Source: CAWCDJ01 sp963796675 (GTDB taxonomy: Bacteria > Acidobacteriota > Terriglobia > Bryobacterales > Bryobacteraceae). Taken from it: a DNA stretch of 64,000 nucleotides. The stretch covers positions 1-64,000 of the forward strand of contig CAWCMS010000003.1 of assembly GCA_963796675.1 (NCBI GenBank). The letters are read 5' to 3'. This document shows, piece by piece, positions 39,541 through 48,686 of the stretch (within the stretch, counting starts at the first letter, position 1; every line of letters starts with the position of its first letter). Position numbers and translations under genes: made by a program. The notes below the pieces were generated by a model. That model had not been told where the DNA came from and did no database searches. It was given only the letters and a program-made list of their open reading frames with translations.

Positions 39541-41982
39541 GTGAACACGAGACCGGATTCGGACGGGACGCGACTTGCGACGGACGCCGACAAGACCCGG
39601 TTGGCAATCCCCCCCTACTCTCAGCCCCCGGTCGATGATGATCCTACCCGCATCGACCAAGCTGGCTATCACTCGATCCTGTTATCAAGGGCTGACCCTC
39701 CCCTCGGTCAGATCCCCGAGCGCTATAACATCGGCGACAAAATCGATGACCGCTACGAAGTCCTGGCCATTCATCGCGGCTCAATGGGCATTGTCTATGG
39801 CACGTTTGATCATAAGACTAAACTGCCACGTGCGCTGAAAACCCTCCAGCAGAGATACTCTTGCGATCAGACGATGCGAAACCTGTTTGTGGAAGAGGCG
39901 TCCGTTTGGGTGCGGCTCGAAAAGCACCCGTTTATCGTGCGCGCCTATCTAGTCGAGGTGTTCGACAACCAGGCATATATCATCGCGGAGTATATCCGCG
40001 GCCAGCAGGCGATGGGAGTCGATCTGCGTGCCTGGCTGGGTCGACCGGAGTTGACTTTTCCCGTGGCGATGGAGATGGCGTTACAAATCGGCCAAGCGAT
40101 GCAGCATGCGACGCGGAAAGTGCCAGGACTAGTGCATCGAGATCTGAAGCCTGCGAACGTACTAGTGGACGATCGCGGACGGGCGCTTGTCACGGATTTC
40201 GGGTTGGTATATGCAGAGCATGCGACTGCCGGGACGCCCGCCTACATGGCACCGGAACAGTGGTTGGGCAAGAGACTCGATCAGCGTACGGACATCTACG
40301 CCTTCGGGTGCATCCTCTACGAGATGCTCACCGGGCACCGCCTGTTTGCAGCCGAGGGCATAGAGGGGTGGAAGGCAGCGCATCTGGGCTACATTGCGGT
40401 TTCTCCACGGAAGTTGAACGGGGAGTTGCCAGTCGAACTGGAGGGGTTCGTACTCCGCTGCCTGGCCAAGGACATACCTGGAAGGCCGAGTGATTGGGAT
40501 GAGGTTGTTGACGTGTGCGGTCGGTGGTTCCACCGGCTGACAGGACAGCCTGCGGTGCTCAATTTCAGCGTTTACGGGCTGACGCGGGATGAGTTAGACA
40601 CGGCCAGCTACTCACTCGCCCAACTGGGCAAGCACCGAGAGGCGCTCGATGTTTGCGATCGGGCGATCGCCATCAACCCGATGGGCGATGGTAGCTGGCA
40701 CAATAAAGGCGCCGCACTTCAAAGCCTGGGTCGGGCGCGGGAGGCATTGGAGGCGTTTGACCGGGCAATCGCCATCAACCCGATGGGCGCTGCTAGCTGG
40801 CACAATAAAGGCACCGCACTTCAGAGTCTGGGTCGGGCGCAAGAGGCATTGGAGGCGTTTGACCGGGCGCTGGCAACCGATCCGAAAGTAGCTACGCGCT
40901 GGCACACCAATGCTAACAAAGCTATTGCGCTTCTGGGCCTCGGACGCCGAGAAGAGGCGTTGGCAGCATGCGACGAGGCGCTGGTCATCGACCCGAACGA
41001 CGCTATCACCTGGCATAACAAAGGTGTTGTACTCGGAACCTTGAGACGCACGGAGGAGGCCCTGTCAGCCTTTGGGCGGGCGCTGGCCATCAATCCCAAC
41101 GACGAGAAGGCGTGGGGCAACAAGGGGAAGGCACTTCTGGCACTAGGTGACATAGAGGAGGCCTTGGTTGCGTATGACCGGCTCTTGGCTATCAAGCCGG
41201 ACGATGCCGAGGGCTGGGCCAACAAGGGTGCCATGTTCCACAAACTTGGGCGTTTGGAGGAAGCCTTGGTTGCGTACGACCGGCTCTTGGCTATCAAGCC
41301 GGGCGAGGCCGAGAGATGGCTAGTCGAGAAGGGCGCCATTCTCCACAAACTTGGGCGTTTGGAGGATGCCCTGTCAGCCTTCGACCGGGCGCTAGCCATC
41401 AATCCTATGTCTGCCATCGCTTGGTGCAACAGGGGTGCTACGCTTCATGCGCTTGGGCGTCTAGAGGAGGCCTTCACAGCCTGCGAGCGAGCGCTGGCCA
41501 TCAATCCGACCTATGACACCGCCTGGTACACGAAGGGTGCTACGCTTCATGCGCTAGGGCGGCTGGAAGATGCCTTGATAGACTACGAGCGAGCGCTCTT
41601 CATTAATCCGAACTATGCAATGGCTTGGTACAACAAGGGTATGGCACTTCAGCGGCTAGAGCATCTGGCGGACGCAGTGGCCGCATTTGATCGGGCACTG
41701 GCCATCAACCCGAACGATGCCGATAGCTGGTACAGGAAGGGCTGGGCACTTGGGAACCTTGGGCTTCTGGTGGAGGCACTGTCAGCGTTCGAGCGAGCGT
41801 TGGCGATCAACCCGAACAATGCCTTCGCCTGGCACTTCAAGGGCCTTGCGCTTCAGCACGTTGGGCGTGTGGAGGCGGCCTTGGCGGCCTACAACCGAGC
41901 GCTGCAAATCGATCCGCACAACGCTCCTGCCCGGCGTGACAAAATTGCACTAGAGGCAGCAAGAGCAGCAAACAGATCTTGA
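39541..41982 (+). CDS. Hanks-type Ser/Thr kinase with 13 C-terminal TPRs
   Basis: GTG 39541 follows a gaggtc SD-like stretch; an in-frame ATG at 39448 is less likely. The first ~85 residues are Thr-Arg-rich (TRLATDADKTRLAIP), a pattern suited to phosphothreonine sites for FHA binding. The kinase domain has a divergent Gly loop (IHRGSMGIVYG), the catalytic Lys in RALKTL, HRDLKPANVLVDD, DFG in VTDFGLVY, and TPAYMAPEQW. Residues ~355-800 are 13 near-identical TPRs ending INPN or similar, which also form a ~102-base DNA tandem repeat. No membrane segment is seen, so it is cytoplasmic. It is followed by a Clp ATPase and an FHA protein, suggesting a phosphorylation-controlled complex. Confidence 0.9.
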   Translation: MNTRPDSDGTRLATDADKTRLAIPPYSQPPVDDDPTRIDQAGYHSILLSRADPPLGQIPERYNIGDKIDDRYEVLAIHRGSMGIVYGTFDHKTKLPRALKTLQQRYSCDQTMRNLFVEEASVWVRLEKHPFIVRAYLVEVFDNQAYIIAEYIRGQQAMGVDLRAWLGRPELTFPVAMEMALQIGQAMQHATRKVPGLVHRDLKPANVLVDDRGRALVTDFGLVYAEHATAGTPAYMAPEQWLGKRLDQRTDIYAFGCILYEMLTGHRLFAAEGIEGWKAAHLGYIAVSPRKLNGELPVELEGFVLRCLAKDIPGRPSDWDEVVDVCGRWFHRLTGQPAVLNFSVYGLTRDELDTASYSLAQLGKHREALDVCDRAIAINPMGDGSWHNKGAALQSLGRAREALEAFDRAIAINPMGAASWHNKGTALQSLGRAQEALEAFDRALATDPKVATRWHTNANKAIALLGLGRREEALAACDEALVIDPNDAITWHNKGVVLGTLRRTEEALSAFGRALAINPNDEKAWGNKGKALLALGDIEEALVAYDRLLAIKPDDAEGWANKGAMFHKLGRLEEALVAYDRLLAIKPGEAERWLVEKGAILHKLGRLEDALSAFDRALAINPMSAIAWCNRGATLHALGRLEEAFTACERALAINPTYDTAWYTKGATLHALGRLEDALIDYERALFINPNYAMAWYNKGMALQRLEHLADAVAAFDRALAINPNDADSWYRKGWALGNLGLLVEALSAFERALAINPNNAFAWHFKGLALQHVGRVEAALAAYNRALQIDPHNAPARRDKIALEAARAANRS

Positions 41983-42067
41983 TCGATTTGGAAAGAAGTC
42001 GGCGGCAGGGAACTGGTCAGCTTGGCGGAAACCCCTGTGATGATGAAACCAGCCTTGGATCGAGCAG

Positions 42068-44404
42068 ATGGGTCAAAACATAGAGACTGACGGATGGCGG
42101 GAGCGTTCTCAAGGGCTTCTCGACGAAGCGGTCGATGAAGCTCGACGCCTACATCACTCCTACTTGGGTGTCGAGCATCTTTTCATCGCCATGTTACGCA
42201 AGCATGGAGGCAAAGCCGAGGAACTCGTCCACCTATTCGGCGTGGAAGTAGGCCAATTGCGTGACGCCATACGGCGGGAAATGGGGTCGGGTAATGGGGC
42301 GGCGCAGGGCGTTCCTCTGCTCACTCCACGCCTGGTTACGGTGCTCCGCCGCGCGGATCAGTATTATGGCCCCGCGTCACAGCTCTCGGAAGAACATCTA
42401 CTCCGAGCTTTGTTTGAGGAGGGCGAGAGCCTCCCCGTTCGTTACATGGCTTCCATCGGCTGGCAGTCCTCCGCCGTTCTTGCCTGCCTAGACTCCAACG
42501 CCAGCCCAAACGTGCCAGATCAGACGAGGTTGGCTCCAAACGGTGGAGCAGATTTCGCGACGCCGGGCGTCGCTTCACCCTCAATACCGAGTCCGCAACC
42601 AAGCCCTCCTCATGGTCATGGTCCGGCGATTGTCCCAAAATCCGAAGTTCCAGTAAGCATGCCCACACCGACGCTCGATGAGTTTGGGCGAGACCTGAGC
42701 AAACTCGCACGACTGGGAAGATTGGACGATGCAACCGGACGCGAGCCCGAACTCGAGCAGATCATCACGATCCTGGCGCGAACGCAGAAATCAAATCCGT
42801 TACTGCTCGGCGAGGCAGGAGTAGGCAAGACGGCAATCATTGAGGGTCTGGCGTGGCGCATCGCGAATGGCCTGGTCCCGGACGTTCTGCGAGGGAAACG
42901 GATCGTCGAGCTCGATATGGGCGGCCTCACCGCGGGAACCACACTCCGCGGACAGTTCGAAGAGCGCGTCAAACAGGTAATTTCGGAAGCTGCAAACGCA
43001 CCCGAAGTCATCTTGTTCATCGATGAAATTCACACCATCGTTGGCGCCGGCGCCGGCTCAGGGGCTAATGATGCTGCGCAGATGCTCAAGCCGGCCCTGG
43101 CGCGCGGCGACATATCGTGCATTGGCGCAACCACTCAGGACGAATATACCCGGTTCTTGCGAAAGGATTTGGCGCTTGAGCGCCGCTTTTCTCCTGTCAT
43201 CATCGAGGAACTTCAAGCTAATGCCGCTCTCTTAGTGCTGCACAAAGTAGCGCCGCGCATCTTGGCGAGGCAGGCTAGTAAAGGCCACAAACTCACGGTG
43301 GCTCCTGACGCTCTTCGCGCCGCGGTGACACTGACGGACAAGTACGTAAAGGATCGGCATCAGCCGGACAAGTGCATCGATGCCATCGACATTGCTTGCG
43401 CGCGGGCTGTAGTGCGCGGCCGGAACGCGGTTTCTGTGGACGATGTGGCTTCTGTCATTTCCGAGTGGACCGGCATACCAGCCGGACGCCTTACCGCACA
43501 CGAGAGACAGCGTTATGCCGGCATGGAGGACGTTCTTAACCAACGCGTGGTCGGTCAGGAGCAAGCGGTACGCGTCGTGAGCCGAAACGTGAGGGCCGCG
43601 TTGGCTGGTCTAAAGCCGGCGAATCGCCCCATCGGAGTGTTTCTGTTCGTAGGCCCATCTGGCGTCGGCAAAACCCAACTTGCCAAGGAACTTGCAACCT
43701 TTCTGTTTGACACGCCGGATGCCCTCATTCGTTTCGACATGGGCGAATATCAGGAAAAGCACACGGTGAGTAATCTGATTGGCTCCCCACGTGGCTATAT
43801 CGACAGTAACCAGGGGGGGCGCTTATCCGAAGCGCTGAGGCGGCGGCCCTACAGCATCGTATTGCTTGATGAAATAGAAAAGGCGCACCCGGATGTTTAC
43901 GACATTTTCTTTTCGGCGTTCGATGAGGGCTACATCACGGACAATCTCGGGCATCAGATAGATTGTTCCAACGCCGTGTTTATTCTGACGTCCAACATAA
44001 ACACATCGACCATGGGATATACCGTGGTAGAGCCCGCTGAGGTCCGGAGTGTGGCGGCACAATTCTTGCGTCCGGAACTCGTAAATCGCATTACGGAGGT
44101 CATTCGCTTCTCACCCTTGGGCACCCCTGAACTCGCTTCTATTCTCGATAAACTCCTGGCCGACCGGATAGAGCGGTTTCGGAACTCCCAAAACCTGATT
44201 GTAAGCATCGATGAGTCCGTTCGAGAGTTGATCCTTGGCACCAGATTTGACGCTCGCATGGGCGCGCGTCCCCTGGAACGATCGGTGGAAGAGTTGTTTG
44301 TCCAGCCCCTCGTAGGTCAGATCCTTTCTGGCGGGATTATCGCTGGAAGGATTCGCGCATTTGTTGAGGGCGGTCGAGTAATATTCTCTTCGGCACAGGA
44401 TTGA
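42068..44404 (+). CDS. ClpC/ClpB-type AAA+ unfoldase with two ATPase modules and no M-domain
   Basis: This 778-residue protein has a Clp N-domain (RERSQGLLDEAVDEARRLHH) and a Pro-rich linker. ATPase 1 follows with Walker A LLGEAGVGKTAIIEGLAWRI and Walker B VILFIDEIHTIVGAGAG. ATPase 2 has FVGPSGVGKTQLAKELA and SIVLLDEIEKAHPDVYD, and the C-terminus has the GARPLERSVEELFVQPL sensor-2 box. The spacer between the two modules is too short for the ClpB M-domain. I do not see a clear IGF/LGF tripeptide for ClpP docking. It may therefore remodel proteins without degrading them. It lies between a kinase-TPR and an FHA gene (85- and 7-base gaps), so it is probably the motor of that trio. Confidence 0.9.
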   Translation: MGQNIETDGWRERSQGLLDEAVDEARRLHHSYLGVEHLFIAMLRKHGGKAEELVHLFGVEVGQLRDAIRREMGSGNGAAQGVPLLTPRLVTVLRRADQYYGPASQLSEEHLLRALFEEGESLPVRYMASIGWQSSAVLACLDSNASPNVPDQTRLAPNGGADFATPGVASPSIPSPQPSPPHGHGPAIVPKSEVPVSMPTPTLDEFGRDLSKLARLGRLDDATGREPELEQIITILARTQKSNPLLLGEAGVGKTAIIEGLAWRIANGLVPDVLRGKRIVELDMGGLTAGTTLRGQFEERVKQVISEAANAPEVILFIDEIHTIVGAGAGSGANDAAQMLKPALARGDISCIGATTQDEYTRFLRKDLALERRFSPVIIEELQANAALLVLHKVAPRILARQASKGHKLTVAPDALRAAVTLTDKYVKDRHQPDKCIDAIDIACARAVVRGRNAVSVDDVASVISEWTGIPAGRLTAHERQRYAGMEDVLNQRVVGQEQAVRVVSRNVRAALAGLKPANRPIGVFLFVGPSGVGKTQLAKELATFLFDTPDALIRFDMGEYQEKHTVSNLIGSPRGYIDSNQGGRLSEALRRRPYSIVLLDEIEKAHPDVYDIFFSAFDEGYITDNLGHQIDCSNAVFILTSNINTSTMGYTVVEPAEVRSVAAQFLRPELVNRITEVIRFSPLGTPELASILDKLLADRIERFRNSQNLIVSIDESVRELILGTRFDARMGARPLERSVEELFVQPLVGQILSGGIIAGRIRAFVEGGRVIFSSAQD

Positions 44405-44411
44405 ACAGGAC

Positions 44412-44795
44412 ATGGCAACCGAACTGGTACTGACCTACATGAGCGGCCCCCACGACGGGGAGACCGTGCGGTTGGCGGCGTTAGGCGACCCGCCCGAATG
44501 CACGTTCGGTAGATCGGAGGCATGTACGATACAGATCCAAAACGATCCTGATATCTCTCGCAGCCACGCAAGGCTGTATTTGAACAACGGGAAGTGGTGG
44601 CTTCAGGACCGCGGCAGTCTCAATGGAACGTATTTGGGCGAGTTTATGAGGTCGAGTAAGGTTAGCAGTCCATTATTAGTGATACCCGGTCAGATCTTTC
44701 GGATGGGAGCTGCCCGGTTTCGCTTTGACGAAGCAAACAGCCACGATGGTAATAGACTAGCTGAAGCAGCCGAAATCAATAACCTGGCTACTTAG
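44412..44795 (+). CDS. FHA-domain protein
   Basis: This 127-residue protein starts at ATG 44412, seven bases after the Clp stop. The FHA signature is complete: CTFGRSEACTIQI, DPDISRSHARLYLN and QDRGSLNGTYLGE, with the phosphothreonine-binding Arg, Ser and Asn. FHA domains bind phosphorylated Thr, and the upstream kinase has a Thr-rich N-terminus. The protein would dock the kinase onto other partners or respond to its activity. The stop is followed by a gap and an unrelated NTPase remnant, so the operon ends here. Confidence 0.9.
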   Translation: MATELVLTYMSGPHDGETVRLAALGDPPECTFGRSEACTIQIQNDPDISRSHARLYLNNGKWWLQDRGSLNGTYLGEFMRSSKVSSPLLVIPGQIFRMGAARFRFDEANSHDGNRLAEAAEINNLAT

Positions 44796-44945
44796 TGGTG
44801 TCGGACGATGCACAAAGGAGGATGCGTGAAGGTTCTGAGTGCACACGACTTTGGGAACTGCTCAACAGGAAGAACTTCAGAATGGTAGCCAGTCGGCCCA
44901 CTTCATCGTTGAAGGTTCAAACGTGGCCAGCGACTCCGGAGGCGG

Positions 44946-45411
44946 TCACGCGCAAAAGGTCGTTACGCTTACCATGAGCCACCAGTCTTCGCATGGCGTT
45001 TCGTCGAGTCCATCAAGCACTACCAGTCCGCGCTCCTTTGCCAGATGCTGGGCAACGATGACACGGGCCCGGTCCAGGTGGCCGCCTGGAGGCAGGAGAC
45101 CGAGTTCATGGCCGATTACGGGATAAACGGCGTTGTACCCCCAAACGCGGGAAAGGGGCACATAAGTGGCGGAAGAATAGGTTCGCGCATATTCACGCAT
45201 GTAAGCGCGGACGAACTCCGTTTTGCCGCACGCCGCCGGCCCTAAATACCAAGACGTGGCGCCCACGCCTGGACAACGCATCGTGAACTTGACGGAGTTC
45301 GCTCTTACGGCCAACGAATTGTTCGCTACTCCATTCCCGGCTGGATGGGCGTCTCCGAAGGCGCGCCCCTGGACGCCAGCGCCTGCCGATTTTAGCACCG
45401 ATACAATTCAC
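44946..45411 (-). pseudogene. Remnant of a STAND/NACHT-like NTPase, frameshifted and truncated
   Basis: The minus strand encodes FVGRKSELRQVHDALSRRGR in one frame and, in another, GPAACGKTEFVRAYMREYAR (Walker A) then LVVLDGLDETPCED (Walker B of the STAND type). The sequence then ends in unrelated codons, so the rest of the NTPase and any effector or repeat domain are missing. STAND NTPases act as defence or signalling switches. The break may be due to the nearby IS1380 element. A stretch of ~240 bases between this and the element has no gene. Confidence 0.65.
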
Positions 45412-45454
45412 GTGTCGTTGCGCCGTGTGATTCGGCCACCTTGAAAACGGCCGT

Positions 45455-45468
45455 AATCCGTCCGTAAG
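45455..45468. repeat. Extra copy of the IS1380 terminal sequence
   Basis: AATCCGTCCGTAAG here matches the left end of the IS1380 element (45646-45659), and both copies follow an AAAACGG a few bases upstream. It may be a solo end from an older insertion or an adjacent deletion. Confidence 0.5.
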
Positions 45469-45646
45469 CAGTCGGCGGAGTGGCCGCAGCGCCCCGCGTA
45501 ATGCGAGGCTTTGGCGATTCGTGGGTTTTCGGTGACGAACGACCTCGATCTGGCTTGGGTTCGAACCTGTATTGATTGGGAAGCAGTATCTTGCTTGCGA
45601 GGAGGCACACCTCGACCTTCAGAAATCTTTCCAAAACGGTTTTATA

Positions 45647-47217
45647 ATCCGTCCGTAAGAAATCCTACGTTCGTAAGAGGAGCGGCAGCAGCCGCAACGC
45701 CTCGACCCACTCCGCTAGTTGCTCCCTCAGGCGGCTTACGCGCAGCCAAGTCCGCCGAGCGTGCGTCACCAGTTTGCCGGGTGAACAGAAGATCTGAAAC
45801 CGCATCCGCTTCGGACGAGCCGTTAACCATTTCTCGGGCATCGCCAAGCGTTTGAGCGCAGTCAGCACGTTGTGCGTCATCACCGCCAGACGCAACCACG
45901 CTGCGTTAGCGCCGAAGCGGCCACACGGCATCACTCCCGCTGCCAACTCGTTCTTCAATACATCATGCAAAGCTTCAATCGTGCCGGCCTTCTCGCGCTG
46001 CCATTCCAAAAGGCGCGCAGCCTCCCAGTCCCATTGATTGCTGCCCACCGCGAAGTGTTTCACTTCGCTGCCATCGGCGAACAGCTCTCCTTGCCGCTTG
46101 CGCATGCGGATCGCGATGTACCGTACCGGCCCGGCTCCCTTAGGCCGATCCTCTTCCTCCGGCCAGTAATTCAGCAGATCGGCACATTCGGCGACCATCC
46201 CGGTATCTTCGCGATAGGGTTTCCAGAGATTCTCTCCCAACCGCGCAATGTGTTTCCTAAGATTCGGAGTCATGCGTACGCTGATGCCGAATGTGATGGG
46301 GCCCTTCGGTCCCTCCGCACGCTGTTCATCGCGCAACCAATTCAGCAACTGCTTCTCCCAACAAGCCGAGTCCCCCCGGAAGTAATACTCCCCCACGGTC
46401 GACGGCAGTGCCTGAAACGCGCGCCGCGCCACGCGCAGGGGCTCCTTCTGGGCAGGCACGTTGCCCTCACGAAACTCGTCGGCCAAAACCAAGTTCATCT
46501 CCGCCCACAGCGCCAGCATCGGTTGATATCCGCTGCCGCCTTGATACGTCGGTAGCGCTTCTCGTTTGGCGCTCTCGATGATGGTCGAATCCAGATCGAT
46601 GGTCGCGATCTTTTGGTCCGCGCAACGCCGCCCAACTTCCTGTACCATCTCCTGGTTGACTTGCGCCAAAGCTCGCAGTGGGGCACTCTCCTCAGCGATA
46701 TAACTCACCTGGCCTGCCGGCAGTTCTTGTTGCGCCTGCTCGCGCTTCGACTCGTCGTGAAACTGATACAGAAACTTGCGTGCGGCCTCGGGGCTTGGCA
46801 CTTCGTGCCCCAATATCTCCCGCAGTCCCTGGTCTTCGCGCAGGCGATCAAAATCGTCGAGACATTCCCCGCCCAGTGCATTCAGCACGAGGAAACTCTC
46901 CACATACCCAGCCTCATCCAAGCCGCGCTGTCGTTGTTTGAGTTGCAGGTGCTGTTTCACGCGGCCCGGCACATCCAGGGATCGTGCGGCTTGCAGAAAT
47001 AATGGGATGCCGCCATACGCCGTCACACACTCTTCCAAGGGCTCAGGATCGAGCTGAAACAGAAACTCACCTTCAGCGGGTGACGGCTTCTGCTTGCGGG
47101 GAATGCCCATCGCCCAAAACTTTGCAATTCTGCACCCAAATGGTGCAATCCCTCACCTCACCCAACTGCCCGCTACTCGGCCACTCTGCTTGACTCCGAT
47201 TTTCCCTACGGACGGAT
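45647..47217 (-). mobile_element. IS1380-family element
   Basis: Short inverted repeats ATCCGTCCGTA (45647-45657) and its reverse complement near 47207-47217 bound a single minus-strand transposase gene. A target duplication is not clear. The element sits between the NTPase remnant and the 3' end of the CBASS operon. Confidence 0.75.
45665..47110 (-). CDS. IS1380-family transposase
   Basis: This intact 481-residue DDE transposase shows the family blocks: SFLVLNALGGECLDDFDRLR, KIATIDLDSTIIESAKREA (first Asp), YYFRGDSACWEKQLLNWLRD (second Asp), and HDVLKNELAAGVMPCGRFGA (Glu region). ATG 47110 is ~107 bases inside the element's right end. No frame damage is present. Confidence 0.9.
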   Translation of the reverse strand: MGIPRKQKPSPAEGEFLFQLDPEPLEECVTAYGGIPLFLQAARSLDVPGRVKQHLQLKQRQRGLDEAGYVESFLVLNALGGECLDDFDRLREDQGLREILGHEVPSPEAARKFLYQFHDESKREQAQQELPAGQVSYIAEESAPLRALAQVNQEMVQEVGRRCADQKIATIDLDSTIIESAKREALPTYQGGSGYQPMLALWAEMNLVLADEFREGNVPAQKEPLRVARRAFQALPSTVGEYYFRGDSACWEKQLLNWLRDEQRAEGPKGPITFGISVRMTPNLRKHIARLGENLWKPYREDTGMVAECADLLNYWPEEEDRPKGAGPVRYIAIRMRKRQGELFADGSEVKHFAVGSNQWDWEAARLLEWQREKAGTIEALHDVLKNELAAGVMPCGRFGANAAWLRLAVMTHNVLTALKRLAMPEKWLTARPKRMRFQIFCSPGKLVTHARRTWLRVSRLREQLAEWVEALRLLPLLLRT

Positions 47218-47345
47218 CACAGAACGGCCGCCAGAGTATCGAACGCCAGCGTGTTCTCCGTACAATACAGAAGATGGCGGTTTCGGCGATCCATGGTCAA
47301 GACCCATGACGCGTTGGCCCGGCGACAACGCAGGAAATGCAATGC

Positions 47346-48656
47346 TTATTTAGCTGCCACGGTTCGGGCGTTGCGGAGCGACTGAATCCGGATATTGTCC
47401 CAGAGCACAACGCGGTCGTCGACATGGGTAATTGCGCGAACATCACCGTCTTGCGAGACTACAAAACCAACGCTATCGGGATGTGCAGCGCAATAACGGA
47501 TCATCGACCGATGGCGCGTTCCGTAGTGAGTGAGCTTCAGCGGTCTGACCTGCGTCGCCTGTGAATTCTGCGCCATAACCACCTTGTCAGGCTCTTCCCT
47601 AACAGTGATCTCCACACCGAAGGCCTTCAGCTGGAGCCTCGAATCAAGCCACATAAGTCCGTCCACACGGGCGAGCGATGCCAGGAATCGGATGCACCCT
47701 GTAAGCTCATCGCGAGTATCGTTTAAGTCAGTGCCGTGGACGGATTCGTCGAGATACAGGCTGGTTGGAATATCATCCGCCTCTTTGTCCAGGAAGTCCT
47801 CGTGGATCCGATCTGAATATGTTGTGTGCTTTATGGAGAGGACACTTGCACGAAACAGAGCGTCGGCCAATCGATTGTATTCGAGTGAATACTGCGGGTT
47901 AAGTCCCTCGCCGACGTCCGAGATGAGCACGGCCCCACCGTGGTGATACCTGTGGACGCCGATAAGAATCCTGCAGAGGGCCGAAATCCAATAGTCTTCC
48001 AGGGTGACGTCCCAATGGTCACGCGTATGATAGCGCTTGGAGCCCACTTCTTTCCTCACGCGTTGTTGGAATGCGGTTATGGACTTGGTCAGCTTCGAGT
48101 GTATCGGGCCCGACTGGAACACGCGCAGTTGCCCTTTCACGAGGGTGTCCTGTTTCAAGCTGCCCAACAAGATGTGCGACTTGTAGACCGCGATCTCGCC
48201 CGCGCCCTGGATGAGCGCCTGGAACAGTCCGGGCATTTCCGGCGCGCTGGATGCTTCCTTGACCACGTATGTACTGTAGTGAACGCTCTGATCGATGAGG
48301 CCCCAGATCCTGAGCTTTCCCGAAGAGTCGGTATCGACTGCCAGCGTCGAACCCCAGGGATCGACAGCGTTGGACAGCTTGGCCAGAATGCGTACGGTCA
48401 GTGGCAAATCGGCGGCATGAGGAAAAAGCTGCCAGCGATCTGGTACGACGCGCTGCGGCGGATCGGGATCGGGTCGCTTGCGGTTGATGAAAGCGATGCG
48501 GCAGGAGATCGGCTGAGTTTCCTCTCGCCGCAGACTCGCGAAATACATCGTCTCAAACAGCCGCGTCAATACTTTTATCGGAGGCGCATTGTCCTTGCGC
48601 TGCCTCAGCTGCGCGTGAACGTGGTGGGCTAAGTCGAGCGGAAAATTCGCGGCCAT
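47346..48656 (-). CDS. DisA-N/DACNV-like nucleotide sensor or cyclase-like protein, last gene of the CBASS operon
   Basis: This 436-residue protein follows the Cap4-like gene by 30 bases on the same strand. The C-terminal ~110 residues resemble the DisA diadenylate-cyclase fold: VDGLMWLDSRLQLKAFGVEI (DGA-type motif) and LTHYGTRHRSMIRYCAAHPD (the GTRHR motif), then VGFVVSQDGDVRAITHV. Proteins of this kind are annotated as DACNV sensor domains (from memory) and are predicted to bind signal nucleotides in defence systems. The N-terminal ~300 residues are alpha/beta with no motif I know. It may be a second receptor of the CD-NTase product, or a modulator that makes or binds a second nucleotide. 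The retained Asp-Gly and Arg-His-Arg motifs leave weak cyclase activity open. Confidence 0.7.
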   Translation of the reverse strand: MAANFPLDLAHHVHAQLRQRKDNAPPIKVLTRLFETMYFASLRREETQPISCRIAFINRKRPDPDPPQRVVPDRWQLFPHAADLPLTVRILAKLSNAVDPWGSTLAVDTDSSGKLRIWGLIDQSVHYSTYVVKEASSAPEMPGLFQALIQGAGEIAVYKSHILLGSLKQDTLVKGQLRVFQSGPIHSKLTKSITAFQQRVRKEVGSKRYHTRDHWDVTLEDYWISALCRILIGVHRYHHGGAVLISDVGEGLNPQYSLEYNRLADALFRASVLSIKHTTYSDRIHEDFLDKEADDIPTSLYLDESVHGTDLNDTRDELTGCIRFLASLARVDGLMWLDSRLQLKAFGVEITVREEPDKVVMAQNSQATQVRPLKLTHYGTRHRSMIRYCAAHPDSVGFVVSQDGDVRAITHVDDRVVLWDNIRIQSLRNARTVAAK

Positions 48657-48686
48657 GTCAAATCCCTTCCCGTGGTTGAGGTGAGG

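Noticed and set aside
40600..41950. A non-coding tandem repeat or CRISPR-like array in the ~102-base repeats
   Set aside because: The repeat unit is exactly 34 codons and encodes TPR helices, so it is protein repetition, not an array.
45866..47057. Plus-strand ORFs opposite the IS1380 transposase
   Set aside because: They are antisense shadows of an intact transposase with complete catalytic blocks.
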